Of a stretch of 64,000 nucleotides of DNA, positions 1 through 7,558 are shown piece by piece (within the stretch, counting starts at the first letter, position 1; every line of letters starts with the position of its first letter). Under the pieces are notes generated by a model. The model did not search any database. It saw only the letters and a list, made by a program, of their open reading frames with translations, and was not told the DNA's origin. Made by a program: the position numbers and the translations under genes. Origin of the DNA: JAEDHM01 sp964368645 (GTDB taxonomy: Bacteria; Bacillota; Clostridia; Christensenellales; CAG-1252); contig CAYJBY010000001.1 of assembly GCA_964368645.1 (NCBI GenBank), positions 1 to 64,000 on the forward strand, in the 5' to 3' direction.

Positions 1-75
1 AACCGTAATTGCGTTGCTGACGCGGCTACGTTTGAGCAGTACCGTAACGGTGCTAAAGTGAGTGCGGTAGTATGA
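1..75 (+). CDS. 3' end of an unidentified protein (partial)
   Basis: Frame 1 is open from the window edge and stops with TGA at 73-75; the 24 visible residues end in KVSAVV. The stop overlaps the ATG of the next gene (ATGA, 72-75), which is the arrangement of translationally coupled operon genes, so I take it as the tail of a real upstream gene. Too little is present to name a family. Confidence 0.6.
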   Translation, partial: NRNCVADAATFEQYRNGAKVSAVV

Positions 76-560
76 TTAATGAAAGACGGTTTGATTTACG
101 TTACATAGTTTTCGTAGCTCTAACCGCTTTTGTTTTTTTGGGATTGCTGCTGTTGCCGTCTATGCTCGATAAAGGGGCTGATTACGGCACGGCAGCTTTT
201 GCCGAAGAAACGGCGGTAGTGAATGATTCTGTGAACGTGTCTGTGTACGTGCCTGCGATTTCCTTTGTAAATGATGGGGGTTGGCAGGTGTTTAACGTAA
301 GTATTATTGCGAAATCTGCGTCCGGAGATCCTAGTCCATACGATTATATATCTATTTATCAGGGCGATAGTCTTTGTGGTCGTAATGCATCATTAAGCTT
401 ATCAAAGACAGGTTTTTGTGTAATACGTGTAGTAAAAAAAGTTGATTTCGATTTTGACATAGTTTTGACTGTTTCTGTTTCGGTTAAAAAGACAAAACAA
501 TCTAAAAGTAGTGCTGACGTTTTATATCAGAACGTAAGTTGCGTTTTGCGGTGCGCATAG
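72..560 (+). CDS. Small exported or membrane-anchored protein, unknown family
   Basis: A 162-residue protein. A basic N-terminus (residues 1-10) is followed by one hydrophobic helix at about 11-30 (IVFVALTAFVFLGLLLL), then a polar, beta-rich, Thr/Val/Ser-rich remainder that should lie outside the membrane. An AFAEE stretch at about 42 could be a signal-peptidase site, so it may be secreted rather than anchored. The start ATG overlaps the stop of the preceding partial gene and 10 bp separate it from the next gene, so these are probably three genes of one operon. The DNA is clearly more AT-rich than most of the window. I do not recognise the family. Confidence 0.65.
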   Translation: MINERRFDLRYIVFVALTAFVFLGLLLLPSMLDKGADYGTAAFAEETAVVNDSVNVSVYVPAISFVNDGGWQVFNVSIIAKSASGDPSPYDYISIYQGDSLCGRNASLSLSKTGFCVIRVVKKVDFDFDIVLTVSVSVKKTKQSKSSADVLYQNVSCVLRCA

Positions 561-570
561 GAGGGCTGTT

Positions 571-882
571 ATGTATCAACAAAAATTAGGTCGTTTTATG
601 CGTGTTGTTTGGATAATTGTCGCGGTGCTTGTTGTGTTTGCCGGTGCGTTCTTTACTTACTGCTATGTCAATGATATTGTGGTTTTTGTCGGCGATAAAT
701 ATTTTTGTCACGGATTTGTCACAAATGCTATCCCTTTTTTACTCTATTTTACCCCATTTTGTTACACTATTTTGTTACACTTTTTTACGATGCAAATCGA
801 CAATATAGAGCTTTGCCGTGAAGGCTATAAAACGGCATTCCCTCGCCGCCGCTCCTCCTGTTTCGTTAATTACTGCCGATAA
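571..882 (+). CDS. Small membrane protein, unknown family
   Basis: A 103-residue frame preceded by a good ribosome site (AGGAGG, 8 bp before the ATG). It has a strong membrane helix at about residues 11-31 and a second hydrophobic stretch at about 53-70. The last ~35 residues are Cys/Phe/Arg-rich and look less like an evolved protein, so the true end could differ through a frameshift or decay. The 3' end overlaps the convergent TIR-NTPase gene by 17 bp. It is the last gene of the small AT-rich operon at the window start. No family recognised. Confidence 0.5.
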   Translation: MYQQKLGRFMRVVWIIVAVLVVFAGAFFTYCYVNDIVVFVGDKYFCHGFVTNAIPFLLYFTPFCYTILLHFFTMQIDNIELCREGYKTAFPRRRSSCFVNYCR

Positions 883-3733
883 CCTTGTGAATCTCGCTGA
901 TTATTTCCGCCGCGTTGGGGAACTCGCTGACGTTGGCTATTTGAGTAATATCGTCCACGGCTGAATATTGCTCAAGGCAATTGAGCTGCTTTGCGGATTT
1001 CAGAATGGTCAAATAGCTGTTTAATCTGGCGATAGGATAAGAGCTTCTTGCCTTATATCTGTTTACGGCGCAGAGCGCAAATTCTATTGCTTGCTCGTAA
1101 TCGTGCAAATTGTAGTAAGCTATTGCCATATTTCTCTTAACTCGCGTAGCACCGGTCAAATAGCCGACGGCGGTAAGCTTTTCCACGCCTATTGCGCCCT
1201 CGACCAACGCGTCCTCCCATCTTTCCATATTGATAAGACGTTCAACCGACGCAAAATACGTTTTTGCGTAATTATATTCCGAATTGATTTTTTCCGAAAT
1301 GCCACGGGATTCCTCAATTAAAATCCGTGCCCGTTCGTTATCCACGCCCACCAAGCACTCCGCAACGCTGTAAAGAGCTTCCGCAACAGAATAGGGGCGT
1401 TTAGACGCTTTCGCCATACTGTACGTCTTTTCAAAAAAATCCAACGCCAAAGACTTATTGCCCTTTTGGAATTCTATATTTCCCAAAAGACGGTACATCT
1501 TGTACAGCTTAAACTTATCGCCGCTGATTTGCGCACCGTACTTCCTAATCTCGGTTGACGCCTCGGTCAAGAACCCCCTAACGTAGCGTAAATCGTAATA
1601 ATTGTATATGCTGAAAAAACACTTGCCGCCCCTATCCTTCTCCGGCACGCCGTCTATTGCGTTTTTATAGAAGAAAAAGGCGTTTTCGTGGTCGCCCGTA
1701 AGCCTATAGGCGTCGCCTAAATAATCGTAAATCTCAAGCAGAATATCTGCGTCCGACACTTGACCAACTAAGGCTTTGCCTATCTCGATTAGCCGCGTCC
1801 ACTCCCCGTGGTTGCGCGCTTCGCACATTTCGCAAAAGCTTTCGATCCACCCCAAGGACAGACTGCAACAATCCACAATCGTGCGCCGTGCATTTGACGG
1901 TGCGCCGCGCTCTACAAAGACCTTTACCGCTCTGGCGAAAATATAGTCGCAGTTTTTTACGTTTTTCAGGACGAACCGTATGGTGTTTATTATAGTCCTG
2001 TCGATTTTGACCTTGTTCAATTCCTCAAAGAGGAAATTAACGAAGCTATCCAGTATATTCGGTTCTCGCCTGTTAAGCAGTTCCGCTATCGTATCGAAAC
2101 GACTGCCTGCCGCTAGATGCGCGAACCCGTGCTGCAACACATAATCGTTTGAATCCCAAGAATACACGTAGCTTTGTATCCAGTTACATAAGGACGCATT
2201 GCCCTCGGAAACGGAAACACAATATTTCGGATTATCAATCGCGTTGGAAAGCCAATCGTACATACTCTTATGAAATAAGCAAAATTTGTTATCTCGCAAC
2301 ACCAAATACGTGCCTAAAGACCGTAAAGCGACGGCAATATCGTAGGAATCACAAATTTCCTCGTATTCCTCCTTAGACAACGGCTCCCTAGCCGCACAAA
2401 GCACCTCAAGGAATTTTCTCACGTTTGAATAATCGTTTTCGCGGAAAAATCTTTCAAAATTCTCATAATATACGTCGTTCAGTCCGTAAGGAATATGCTC
2501 CGACAGCGTCGCCGCGTCAAAACAGCGGAAAATCTCCACAATATATTGAACGATGCCCTCACTGCGTTTGATAATTTCCTCAATTCTGTCGTCGGAAAGC
2601 TGTTTATTCGCATCAAGCACCCTGATTAATGCACGGATATCGTCTATGTTTTCCGCGGACTCCACGTCGAAATAAATCGGCTTAAAAGCCTTGATTTGAT
2701 TAGTCAGCGAATTACTCGGTCGGGAAGTTATTATCAATTTGAACCACTTGGGGAGCTTGTCATTGTGCTGTGCCAGTTGCTTGATAAACATTCGCAATTC
2801 GGATTCGGGCATTTCGTCAATAGCGTCAATGGCGATTACCACCTTATCTACGTCGCAATGCAACGATGACAAAGGAATTACGATTAACGTGTTAAAAAGC
2901 TCCTCAATGGGCATCGACGCTAATTCCGCCAAGTTGACGTCGCCGAAAAAATCCGCGTATTCGTTTACCTGCAAAACCAAATGATATGCTATAGACCTTA
3001 TGATAGCAGCCGCTTTTGTTGAATTTTCATTATAGTAATGACAATAATGCAAGCCCTTTACGCAGGGGTTCGTCATTACGAATTTTGAAATAAAACTGCT
3101 TTTGCCCGAACCCGGCTTCCCCACCACCGCAAGAATATTGCTTTCGTCGGAATCAATCCACCGATTACACGCCTCGAACATCCACTCTCTTCCCACGAAA
3201 TTCTTGGTATGCGAGGAGATTTCCATCATACTGTTTTGCGGCGCAAGATACTTCTTCAGATCGTATAAATACCCGTTAAAATCCACCTCGCCAGATAATA
3301 GCGCATTAAGCAGTTTCTCAAATCTTTCCTGATAACGCGCCTCACGAATTGCCGCATTTTGAACGTCGAAAACGTCGTTTATATCAAAATACTGTATGGC
3401 GCAAAGCAACAAGGGTATCTCCATATTTTCCAGAAGAATCGGCCTTATCGTTTTGTTGCGGTTAGAGGCGTAAATTATCTCGTTGGTGCAAATTCCCGCA
3501 GGTCTTCTGTAGGCGTGCTTTGTCATTAAAGCCAAGACTATGTCGCAGTTTTCTATCCCCGACTCTATATCCGCCGACCAGGAAGGGCTGAAAGAACGGA
3601 TATTGTCCTTATCGAACCACACCGATGCAACGTATTGTTTTAAGTCTTCGGCAAGTCTTGCGGCAAGCGGAAAATACCGATCGTGACCGTAGCTGATAAA
3701 TATTCTTTTGGTTTTTAATTCTTCCGCTGTCAT
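866..3733 (-). CDS. TIR - NACHT/STAND NTPase - TPR protein (probable immune sensor/effector)
   Basis: A 955-residue protein in three parts. Residues ~9-125 are a TIR domain: RIFISYGHD at 10-18, a conserved WF-D stretch at 39-41, and CTNE with Glu85 at the position of the catalytic glutamate of NAD-cleaving TIRs. Residues ~175-500 are a P-loop NTPase of the NACHT/STAND type, with Walker A GKPGSGKS (205-212), Walker B VVIAIDAIDE (298-307) and a sensor-like KLIITSRP (332-339). From about 640 to the end the protein is helical, with TPR-like units (for example LGDAYRLTGDHENAFFFYKNAI and LGNIEFQKGNKSLALDFF). TIR-STAND proteins with repeat sensors are known in bacteria and several defend against phage; function here is inferred. 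No membrane segment or signal peptide. Its ATG overlaps the stop of the upstream HAD gene (ATGA), so the two are co-translated. The NAD-cleaving reaction is predicted from Glu85 only. Confidence 0.88.
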   Translation of the reverse strand: MTAEELKTKRIFISYGHDRYFPLAARLAEDLKQYVASVWFDKDNIRSFSPSWSADIESGIENCDIVLALMTKHAYRRPAGICTNEIIYASNRNKTIRPILLENMEIPLLLCAIQYFDINDVFDVQNAAIREARYQERFEKLLNALLSGEVDFNGYLYDLKKYLAPQNSMMEISSHTKNFVGREWMFEACNRWIDSDESNILAVVGKPGSGKSSFISKFVMTNPCVKGLHYCHYYNENSTKAAAIIRSIAYHLVLQVNEYADFFGDVNLAELASMPIEELFNTLIVIPLSSLHCDVDKVVIAIDAIDEMPESELRMFIKQLAQHNDKLPKWFKLIITSRPSNSLTNQIKAFKPIYFDVESAENIDDIRALIRVLDANKQLSDDRIEEIIKRSEGIVQYIVEIFRCFDAATLSEHIPYGLNDVYYENFERFFRENDYSNVRKFLEVLCAAREPLSKEEYEEICDSYDIAVALRSLGTYLVLRDNKFCLFHKSMYDWLSNAIDNPKYCVSVSEGNASLCNWIQSYVYSWDSNDYVLQHGFAHLAAGSRFDTIAELLNRREPNILDSFVNFLFEELNKVKIDRTIINTIRFVLKNVKNCDYIFARAVKVFVERGAPSNARRTIVDCCSLSLGWIESFCEMCEARNHGEWTRLIEIGKALVGQVSDADILLEIYDYLGDAYRLTGDHENAFFFYKNAIDGVPEKDRGGKCFFSIYNYYDLRYVRGFLTEASTEIRKYGAQISGDKFKLYKMYRLLGNIEFQKGNKSLALDFFEKTYSMAKASKRPYSVAEALYSVAECLVGVDNERARILIEESRGISEKINSEYNYAKTYFASVERLINMERWEDALVEGAIGVEKLTAVGYLTGATRVKRNMAIAYYNLHDYEQAIEFALCAVNRYKARSSYPIARLNSYLTILKSAKQLNCLEQYSAVDDITQIANVSEFPNAAEIISEIHKVIGSN

Positions 3734-4413
3734 AAGCTCAAAAGATAATCAAGAGCTTCGCCGATATTGCTAAAATTCTCGGATACGACAGAAGCGTCCT
3801 TGATATTAATGCCAAGCGATAAAGCGGCAAACCTAAACATCGGGTAATCGTTTACTCCGTCCCCTATTGCAATCACGTCGTTTTGGGTTAAGCCGAGCAG
3901 TTGGGAAACGTAGCTAAGCGACGCGTACTTATTGACGCCCTTGGGAATAAAATCAAAAGAATCCACGTGCTTATAATAATCTACCGCGGTAAACCACTGA
4001 GGATTATCGGCAATTATCCTGTCAATCTTATCAAATTCGTCCTTGCTTCGGGGGAAAGGCGTCAAGCATACCTCGTTAGGTTGAAACCACATATCGGTAT
4101 CAACCTTCTTGATAATCGCTTCCTTGATCGCGCTTATACTTGCTTTGGCAGTTTGCGGTATGTTCAGACTGTATCTCTTTTTCGGCGGCAAATCAACACC
4201 GAAAACTATCGTTGCTCCGTTTTCACCCATCAAAATAGGAGAGTCTATCCCGACCTGCCGCATAAAACCGCATAGATAATACATCGGTTTCCCGGAACAA
4301 ATCGCAATACGATATTTGCGGCTCAAAAGCCGCAGTTTCTCCAAGTTCTCCTGTTCTATGCCTTTTCCCAGAGCAGCAAGCGTACCGTCAAGGTCAAACA
4401 CCAATAAGCGCAT
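3730..4413 (-). CDS. HAD-superfamily (Cof/sucrose-phosphatase-like) phosphatase
   Basis: A 227-residue protein when started at the ATG whose A is at 4413; a GTG five codons upstream is also in frame, but the GGTGGGGG Shine-Dalgarno sequence lies between the two, favouring the inner ATG. All four HAD motifs are visible: DLDGT with the nucleophile/acid pair Asp7 and Asp9, CSGKP (motif II Ser), a Lys in PKGVNK (motif III) and GDGVND (motif IV). The cap between motifs II and III is type IIB, as in Cof, sucrose- and mannosylglycerate-phosphate phosphatases, so the substrate is probably a sugar phosphate or nucleotide; which one cannot be read from sequence. It is cytosolic. Its TGA overlaps the ATG of the TIR-NACHT gene, an unusual partner that suggests a joint role or joint regulation. 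Confidence 0.85.
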   Translation of the reverse strand: MRLLVFDLDGTLAALGKGIEQENLEKLRLLSRKYRIAICSGKPMYYLCGFMRQVGIDSPILMGENGATIVFGVDLPPKKRYSLNIPQTAKASISAIKEAIIKKVDTDMWFQPNEVCLTPFPRSKDEFDKIDRIIADNPQWFTAVDYYKHVDSFDFIPKGVNKYASLSYVSQLLGLTQNDVIAIGDGVNDYPMFRFAALSLGINIKDASVVSENFSNIGEALDYLLSL

Positions 4414-4671
4414 ATATGTTACCCCCACCGATTAATAATGTAACGTCGTATAGTCAATATTTTATCACTTAAACGCCGTTATGTAAAGAAAAAATACTTT
4501 TCAAAGCGGTATCCTGCACGCTCAGTGCATTGCCGCAGCTCTCCCTACTTGTTTTTTGTTTTTTTACGCGGTAAGCCGCGCTGTTGCGTTGCTTCGTTTT
4601 GCTTTGTTTTGCGGTGATTGGTTTTTTGAGGAACGAACTTGTAATTTTATACAACTTTTCGCGGTAAAAAT

Positions 4672-4697
4672 AAAAGGCTGTCGATGACAGCCTTTTC
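4672..4697 (-). terminator. Rho-independent terminator
   Basis: A perfect 11-bp stem (AAAAGGCTGTC, 3-nt loop GAT, then its complement). On the minus strand it is followed by TTTTATTTTTA, so it should stop minus-strand transcription arriving from the DUF6273 gene; the T-run on the plus strand is shorter. Confidence 0.7.
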
Positions 4698-4719
4698 CTC
4701 TTATGTAATTCTTGATTTT

Positions 4720-4890
4720 TCTCTTTAGTGTATTGTTGGTTTATCCTTAGTGTATTGTAAATTTTGTCTTTGTATATTATGTGCTTTTCCTTAGTATATT
4801 ACGGGATTATCATTAGTATATTGTGGATTTTCCTTAGTAACTTACGAGGTTTTCCTTAGTGTCTTGCGAGGTTTTCTTTAGTAAAGCAAA
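4720..4890. repeat. Degenerate tandem repeat, unit about 25-30 bp
   Basis: Repeated variants of TTTTCCTTAGTRTATTRYG occur at least six times with variable spacing (4731, 4745, 4792, 4816, 4830, 4852). Units are imperfect and not a multiple of a codon. No coding or RNA-family signature seen. Confidence 0.6.
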
Positions 4891-5260
4891 TACTCTTATC
4901 CTCGGTGAATCTTTAACTCATCTCTTGTAAAAGTACGTATTGCAAACATCTTGAGTACCTTATGCTTTTGTCCTTGGTAATACAAACCTTGGTGCTTCGC
5001 TCCCTTGTCCTTAGTACCTAATCAGACCTTAGTACCGCCAAGCCGTTAAGCCCCACAAACGGCGTACCGACTATCCGAAACTTGTCTTTTGCATTACTTT
5101 ATTATAATAACACGTTTTTTGCGAAAAGGAAAGAAAAACCGCAAACTTTATGATATCTTAGCACTCCGCTTACCTGCCTCGGTCAGCCGCGGCACGTGAA
5201 AGGTACAGTTCACCCTTATAGCCAAAGTCTTGTTAGGGTGTCAATCTATCTTTCCTTGTT

Positions 5261-6343
5261 CTAGTCCTGCGCGGTATCGTCAACCGCGGTTTCCTTTATT
5301 TCGTCCGTCTCTGCGGCGATTTCGCCTTGCTCGGCTTGGGGCGTCTCTTCAGTCTGCGCCTGTGCGCCTTCGTCGCCGATTGCCTGATTATCGCCGTCCG
5401 TCTCGGAAGAAAGCTCCTCGGCGTTCTCACCCTCGGCAGGAGCGGTTTCGGCATTGTTGTCGTCAACTGCGGTTTCCGTAATTTCGTCAGGCTGAGGCGG
5501 ATTGAGAACTACGCCATCGTCGTCCGTCAGGACAAGAGAAGCGTCCTTAGCAACCAGAATACAGGGAACGTAGCCGTACTGCGACCAGTTGAAAATACCG
5601 CCTTCCATATCCAATGCGCCGTTCTTGTACACCGTTATGCAGTTAGCTCCGTTCTTGGCACTGCTGGCCAACCACCAATAGCCGTTGCCCTCGCCGTCGC
5701 CCGTACTCTCGAAATACATAGCACCCGCCGCCTTTGCGTAATCGGTAGGCGCACGGCTCCTCTTGTCGTCCTTAGCCTTCACGTCCGAGCAAAAACCGAA
5801 CTCCTCGCTGGTCACGTCCTGATAGGTGGGAAGTATCACGTTACTGCGGCTTACGTCCTGCTTTGAAAATACGTTGTGATAAAAGTTAGTGGCGTCAATA
5901 TCCATTTTCTGGTCTAGTATAAGCTTCTTTTCCTCTCTGCTGAAAGCCTTGCGGTAAAAGACCTCGTTGAGCCACTTGCGAGCGTCACTGCCTGCCCAGT
6001 TGTTACGGTAAATGGTTTTGCCGTTGATAATCCTGTCCTTAAAGCTCTGGAAAAAGCACCCTGCCGACAAAATTTTATCTGCCAAAAGCAGGTAGCAATC
6101 GCCGAAATCGGCAAGAATATCCCACAGTATCGGCTCGCGCTTAAAATAGTAAAGCTCGTTATCCTCGATTACCTTGCCGTCACTGAATGTATATGCCTTT
6201 TTCTTATAAGGTCTACTGATGATTCTCTCGTAAAAATTCTCCCCCGAGACGTATAAGCCGTCCTTATTAGCCGAACCGCTCATATACGAAAGTGCTTGCT
6301 GTGTCGCTATTGTCTGCGAATAATTACCGAATAACATTTTCAT
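5261..6343 (-). CDS. DUF6273-domain protein with acidic tail
   Basis: 360 residues, start supported by AAAGGAGGAGC 5-6 bp before the ATG. Residues ~70-270 carry the DUF6273 pattern that I recognise from many Firmicutes proteins: a W(G)S-x-x-RKWLN segment at about 117-127 with AFSREEK after it, and YWWLASS at about 222-228. The domain is related in layout to formylglycine-enzyme/C-lectin-like folds but its function is unknown. Residues ~285-360 are low-complexity and acidic (E, A, D, T, Q) and contain an imperfect duplication, DEITETAVDD and DEIKETAVDD. There is no signal peptide or membrane helix. The next gene upstream (DUF1508 pair) has its own terminator, so this gene is probably transcribed alone. 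Confidence 0.75.
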   Translation of the reverse strand: MKMLFGNYSQTIATQQALSYMSGSANKDGLYVSGENFYERIISRPYKKKAYTFSDGKVIEDNELYYFKREPILWDILADFGDCYLLLADKILSAGCFFQSFKDRIINGKTIYRNNWAGSDARKWLNEVFYRKAFSREEKKLILDQKMDIDATNFYHNVFSKQDVSRSNVILPTYQDVTSEEFGFCSDVKAKDDKRSRAPTDYAKAAGAMYFESTGDGEGNGYWWLASSAKNGANCITVYKNGALDMEGGIFNWSQYGYVPCILVAKDASLVLTDDDGVVLNPPQPDEITETAVDDNNAETAPAEGENAEELSSETDGDNQAIGDEGAQAQTEETPQAEQGEIAAETDEIKETAVDDTAQD

Positions 6344-6473
6344 AAAGTGCTCCTCCTTTTAAGTATTTATGACAAAGTCGATAATATGTGTACGATATTG
6401 TATTCCCCTTTTTGCGGACGGTCTTCCGCCGCCCTCGGAAACGAGTCTGCCGTCTCAGCGCCTTACGTTTTTT

Positions 6474-6506
6474 GCAAAAAACGGCAACCGTGTAAGCGGT
6501 CGCCGT
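6474..6506 (-). terminator. Rho-independent terminator of the DUF1508 gene
   Basis: ACGGCAACCG and CGGTCGCCGT form a 10-bp stem with one mismatch around a 6-nt loop. On the minus strand it is followed by TTTTTT. It lies 30 bp after the DUF1508 stop codon. Confidence 0.75.
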
Positions 6507-6535
6507 CTCTTTGACTGTAATTAAAACCGCTTTGC

Positions 6536-7303
6536 CTAGTCTTTAAGTCCGCCGATATGTACGGGGAAAACTATCCTTGCACTGCGTGCGAACTTACGAA
6601 CGGATTCCGCGCTCTTCTGTGCCTGATCCTTAGTGGTGTAGGACTCGCCTACGTACACTACGATACCACTGCCGCTACGAAGAATAAAACGGAACTTGCC
6701 GAACTTGTCGGTATCAACGATAAAGTTGCCGATATACGCCGCTCTCTGGAATGTGCGGATACCGTCCACACAACCCTTTTCGGTGGTATAACTGCGGCTG
6801 TAGAACATCAGCTGTCCGTTGTTGGCAATCAGAGAAAAATGATAACCGTCTTCCTCTTCCTCAACCTCGAACTTGCCGAGAGGGGTAATCTCCTCCGCGT
6901 TGACTGCGTCCCAGTCTATGTCCTTGCCTGACTTGATGCTGGCTCTCGCCTCCGCATACGCCGCCTCACGCTCGGGATCCGCCGTGTAGGGCGCGATAAC
7001 GGAGTTCTTGGCGAAACGCTGAACCGACGCGATAACCTTCTCGCACTGAGAGCGGTTGACGTAGTTCTCGCCTGTATATCTCTTGCTCAGAACGTATCTG
7101 AAACGTCCGAACTTGTCCTGATAGATGAAAAAATCATTCTCATCGCAAGCCTTCTTAAAGGTATCCATACCCTTGATTACGCTGTCTTCCGAAGCGAAGC
7201 CTATGCTTTCGTATAACAACTGTCCATTATTCGCCACCAAACTGAAATGATAACCGTCCAGTCTTAAGTCCACCACGAACTTACCTTGTACCGCTGCCGC
7301 CAT
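6536..7303 (-). CDS. Tandem DUF1508 (YegP-like) protein
   Basis: 255 residues from the ATG at 7303, chosen because TTTGGAGGG sits 5 bp upstream; an in-frame ATG 28 codons earlier lies beyond the promoter and is rejected. Two homologous halves are obvious: GKFVVDLRLDGYHFSLVANNGQLLYES at the start and a GKFEVEEEEDGYHFSLIANNGQL segment at about 148, each followed by a KFGRFRYVL / KFGKFRFIL strand and a VxxFAK/VRKFAR helix. DUF1508 proteins are small, usually in two copies, of unknown molecular role. Cytosolic. A related single unit occurs inside the large zinc-ribbon/LRR protein at 59851-62805. Transcribed alone from a good promoter at 7333-7361 to its own terminator. Confidence 0.85.
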   Translation of the reverse strand: MAAAVQGKFVVDLRLDGYHFSLVANNGQLLYESIGFASEDSVIKGMDTFKKACDENDFFIYQDKFGRFRYVLSKRYTGENYVNRSQCEKVIASVQRFAKNSVIAPYTADPEREAAYAEARASIKSGKDIDWDAVNAEEITPLGKFEVEEEEDGYHFSLIANNGQLMFYSRSYTTEKGCVDGIRTFQRAAYIGNFIVDTDKFGKFRFILRSGSGIVVYVGESYTTKDQAQKSAESVRKFARSARIVFPVHIGGLKD

Positions 7304-7332
7304 AGTACCCTCCAAATTATTTATACATTTAC

Positions 7333-7361
7333 ATTTTATTACAATTTCCCACATATTGCAA
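7333..7361 (-). promoter_or_regulatory. Sigma-A promoter of the DUF1508 gene
   Basis: Minus-strand TTGCAA (7356-7361), 17-bp spacer, TAAAAT (7333-7338), about 30 bp before the chosen start codon. Confidence 0.75.
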
Positions 7362-7498
7362 TGATTTTGACCGATGGAAATTATCAAAAATCCTTAATAA
7401 TTGACCGCAATCTCCGTTATTTCGCCCGACAGTCAGATTTTTCATAAATGAGGAGGATTTGCAATTATTCATATTTTTTGCATAAATGCTAATAATTC

Positions 7499-7527
7499 TT
7501 GCATATCCGTGCATTATATGGTATAAT
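7499..7527 (+). promoter_or_regulatory. Sigma-A promoter of the YfcC-family gene
   Basis: TTGCAT (7499-7504), 17-bp spacer, TATAAT (7522-7527); the start codon follows 31 bp later with a GAGAGG ribosome site. The two divergent promoters share a 255-bp interval. Confidence 0.8.
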
Positions 7528-7558
7528 TCCTAACATATTCCCCACAGAGAGGTCAATT

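Larger units (their letters stand above)
4414..5260. other. Intergenic region without a credible gene
   Basis: About 850 bp. It contains a rho-independent terminator (4672-4697), a degenerate tandem array (about 4720-4890) and AT-rich filler. Small frames exist but lack ribosome sites and protein-like composition. Confidence 0.6.

Noticed and set aside
4469..4654. 61-codon minus-strand frame in the intergenic region
   Set aside because: Lys/Ser/Thr-rich low-complexity translation, no ribosome site, next to a terminator.
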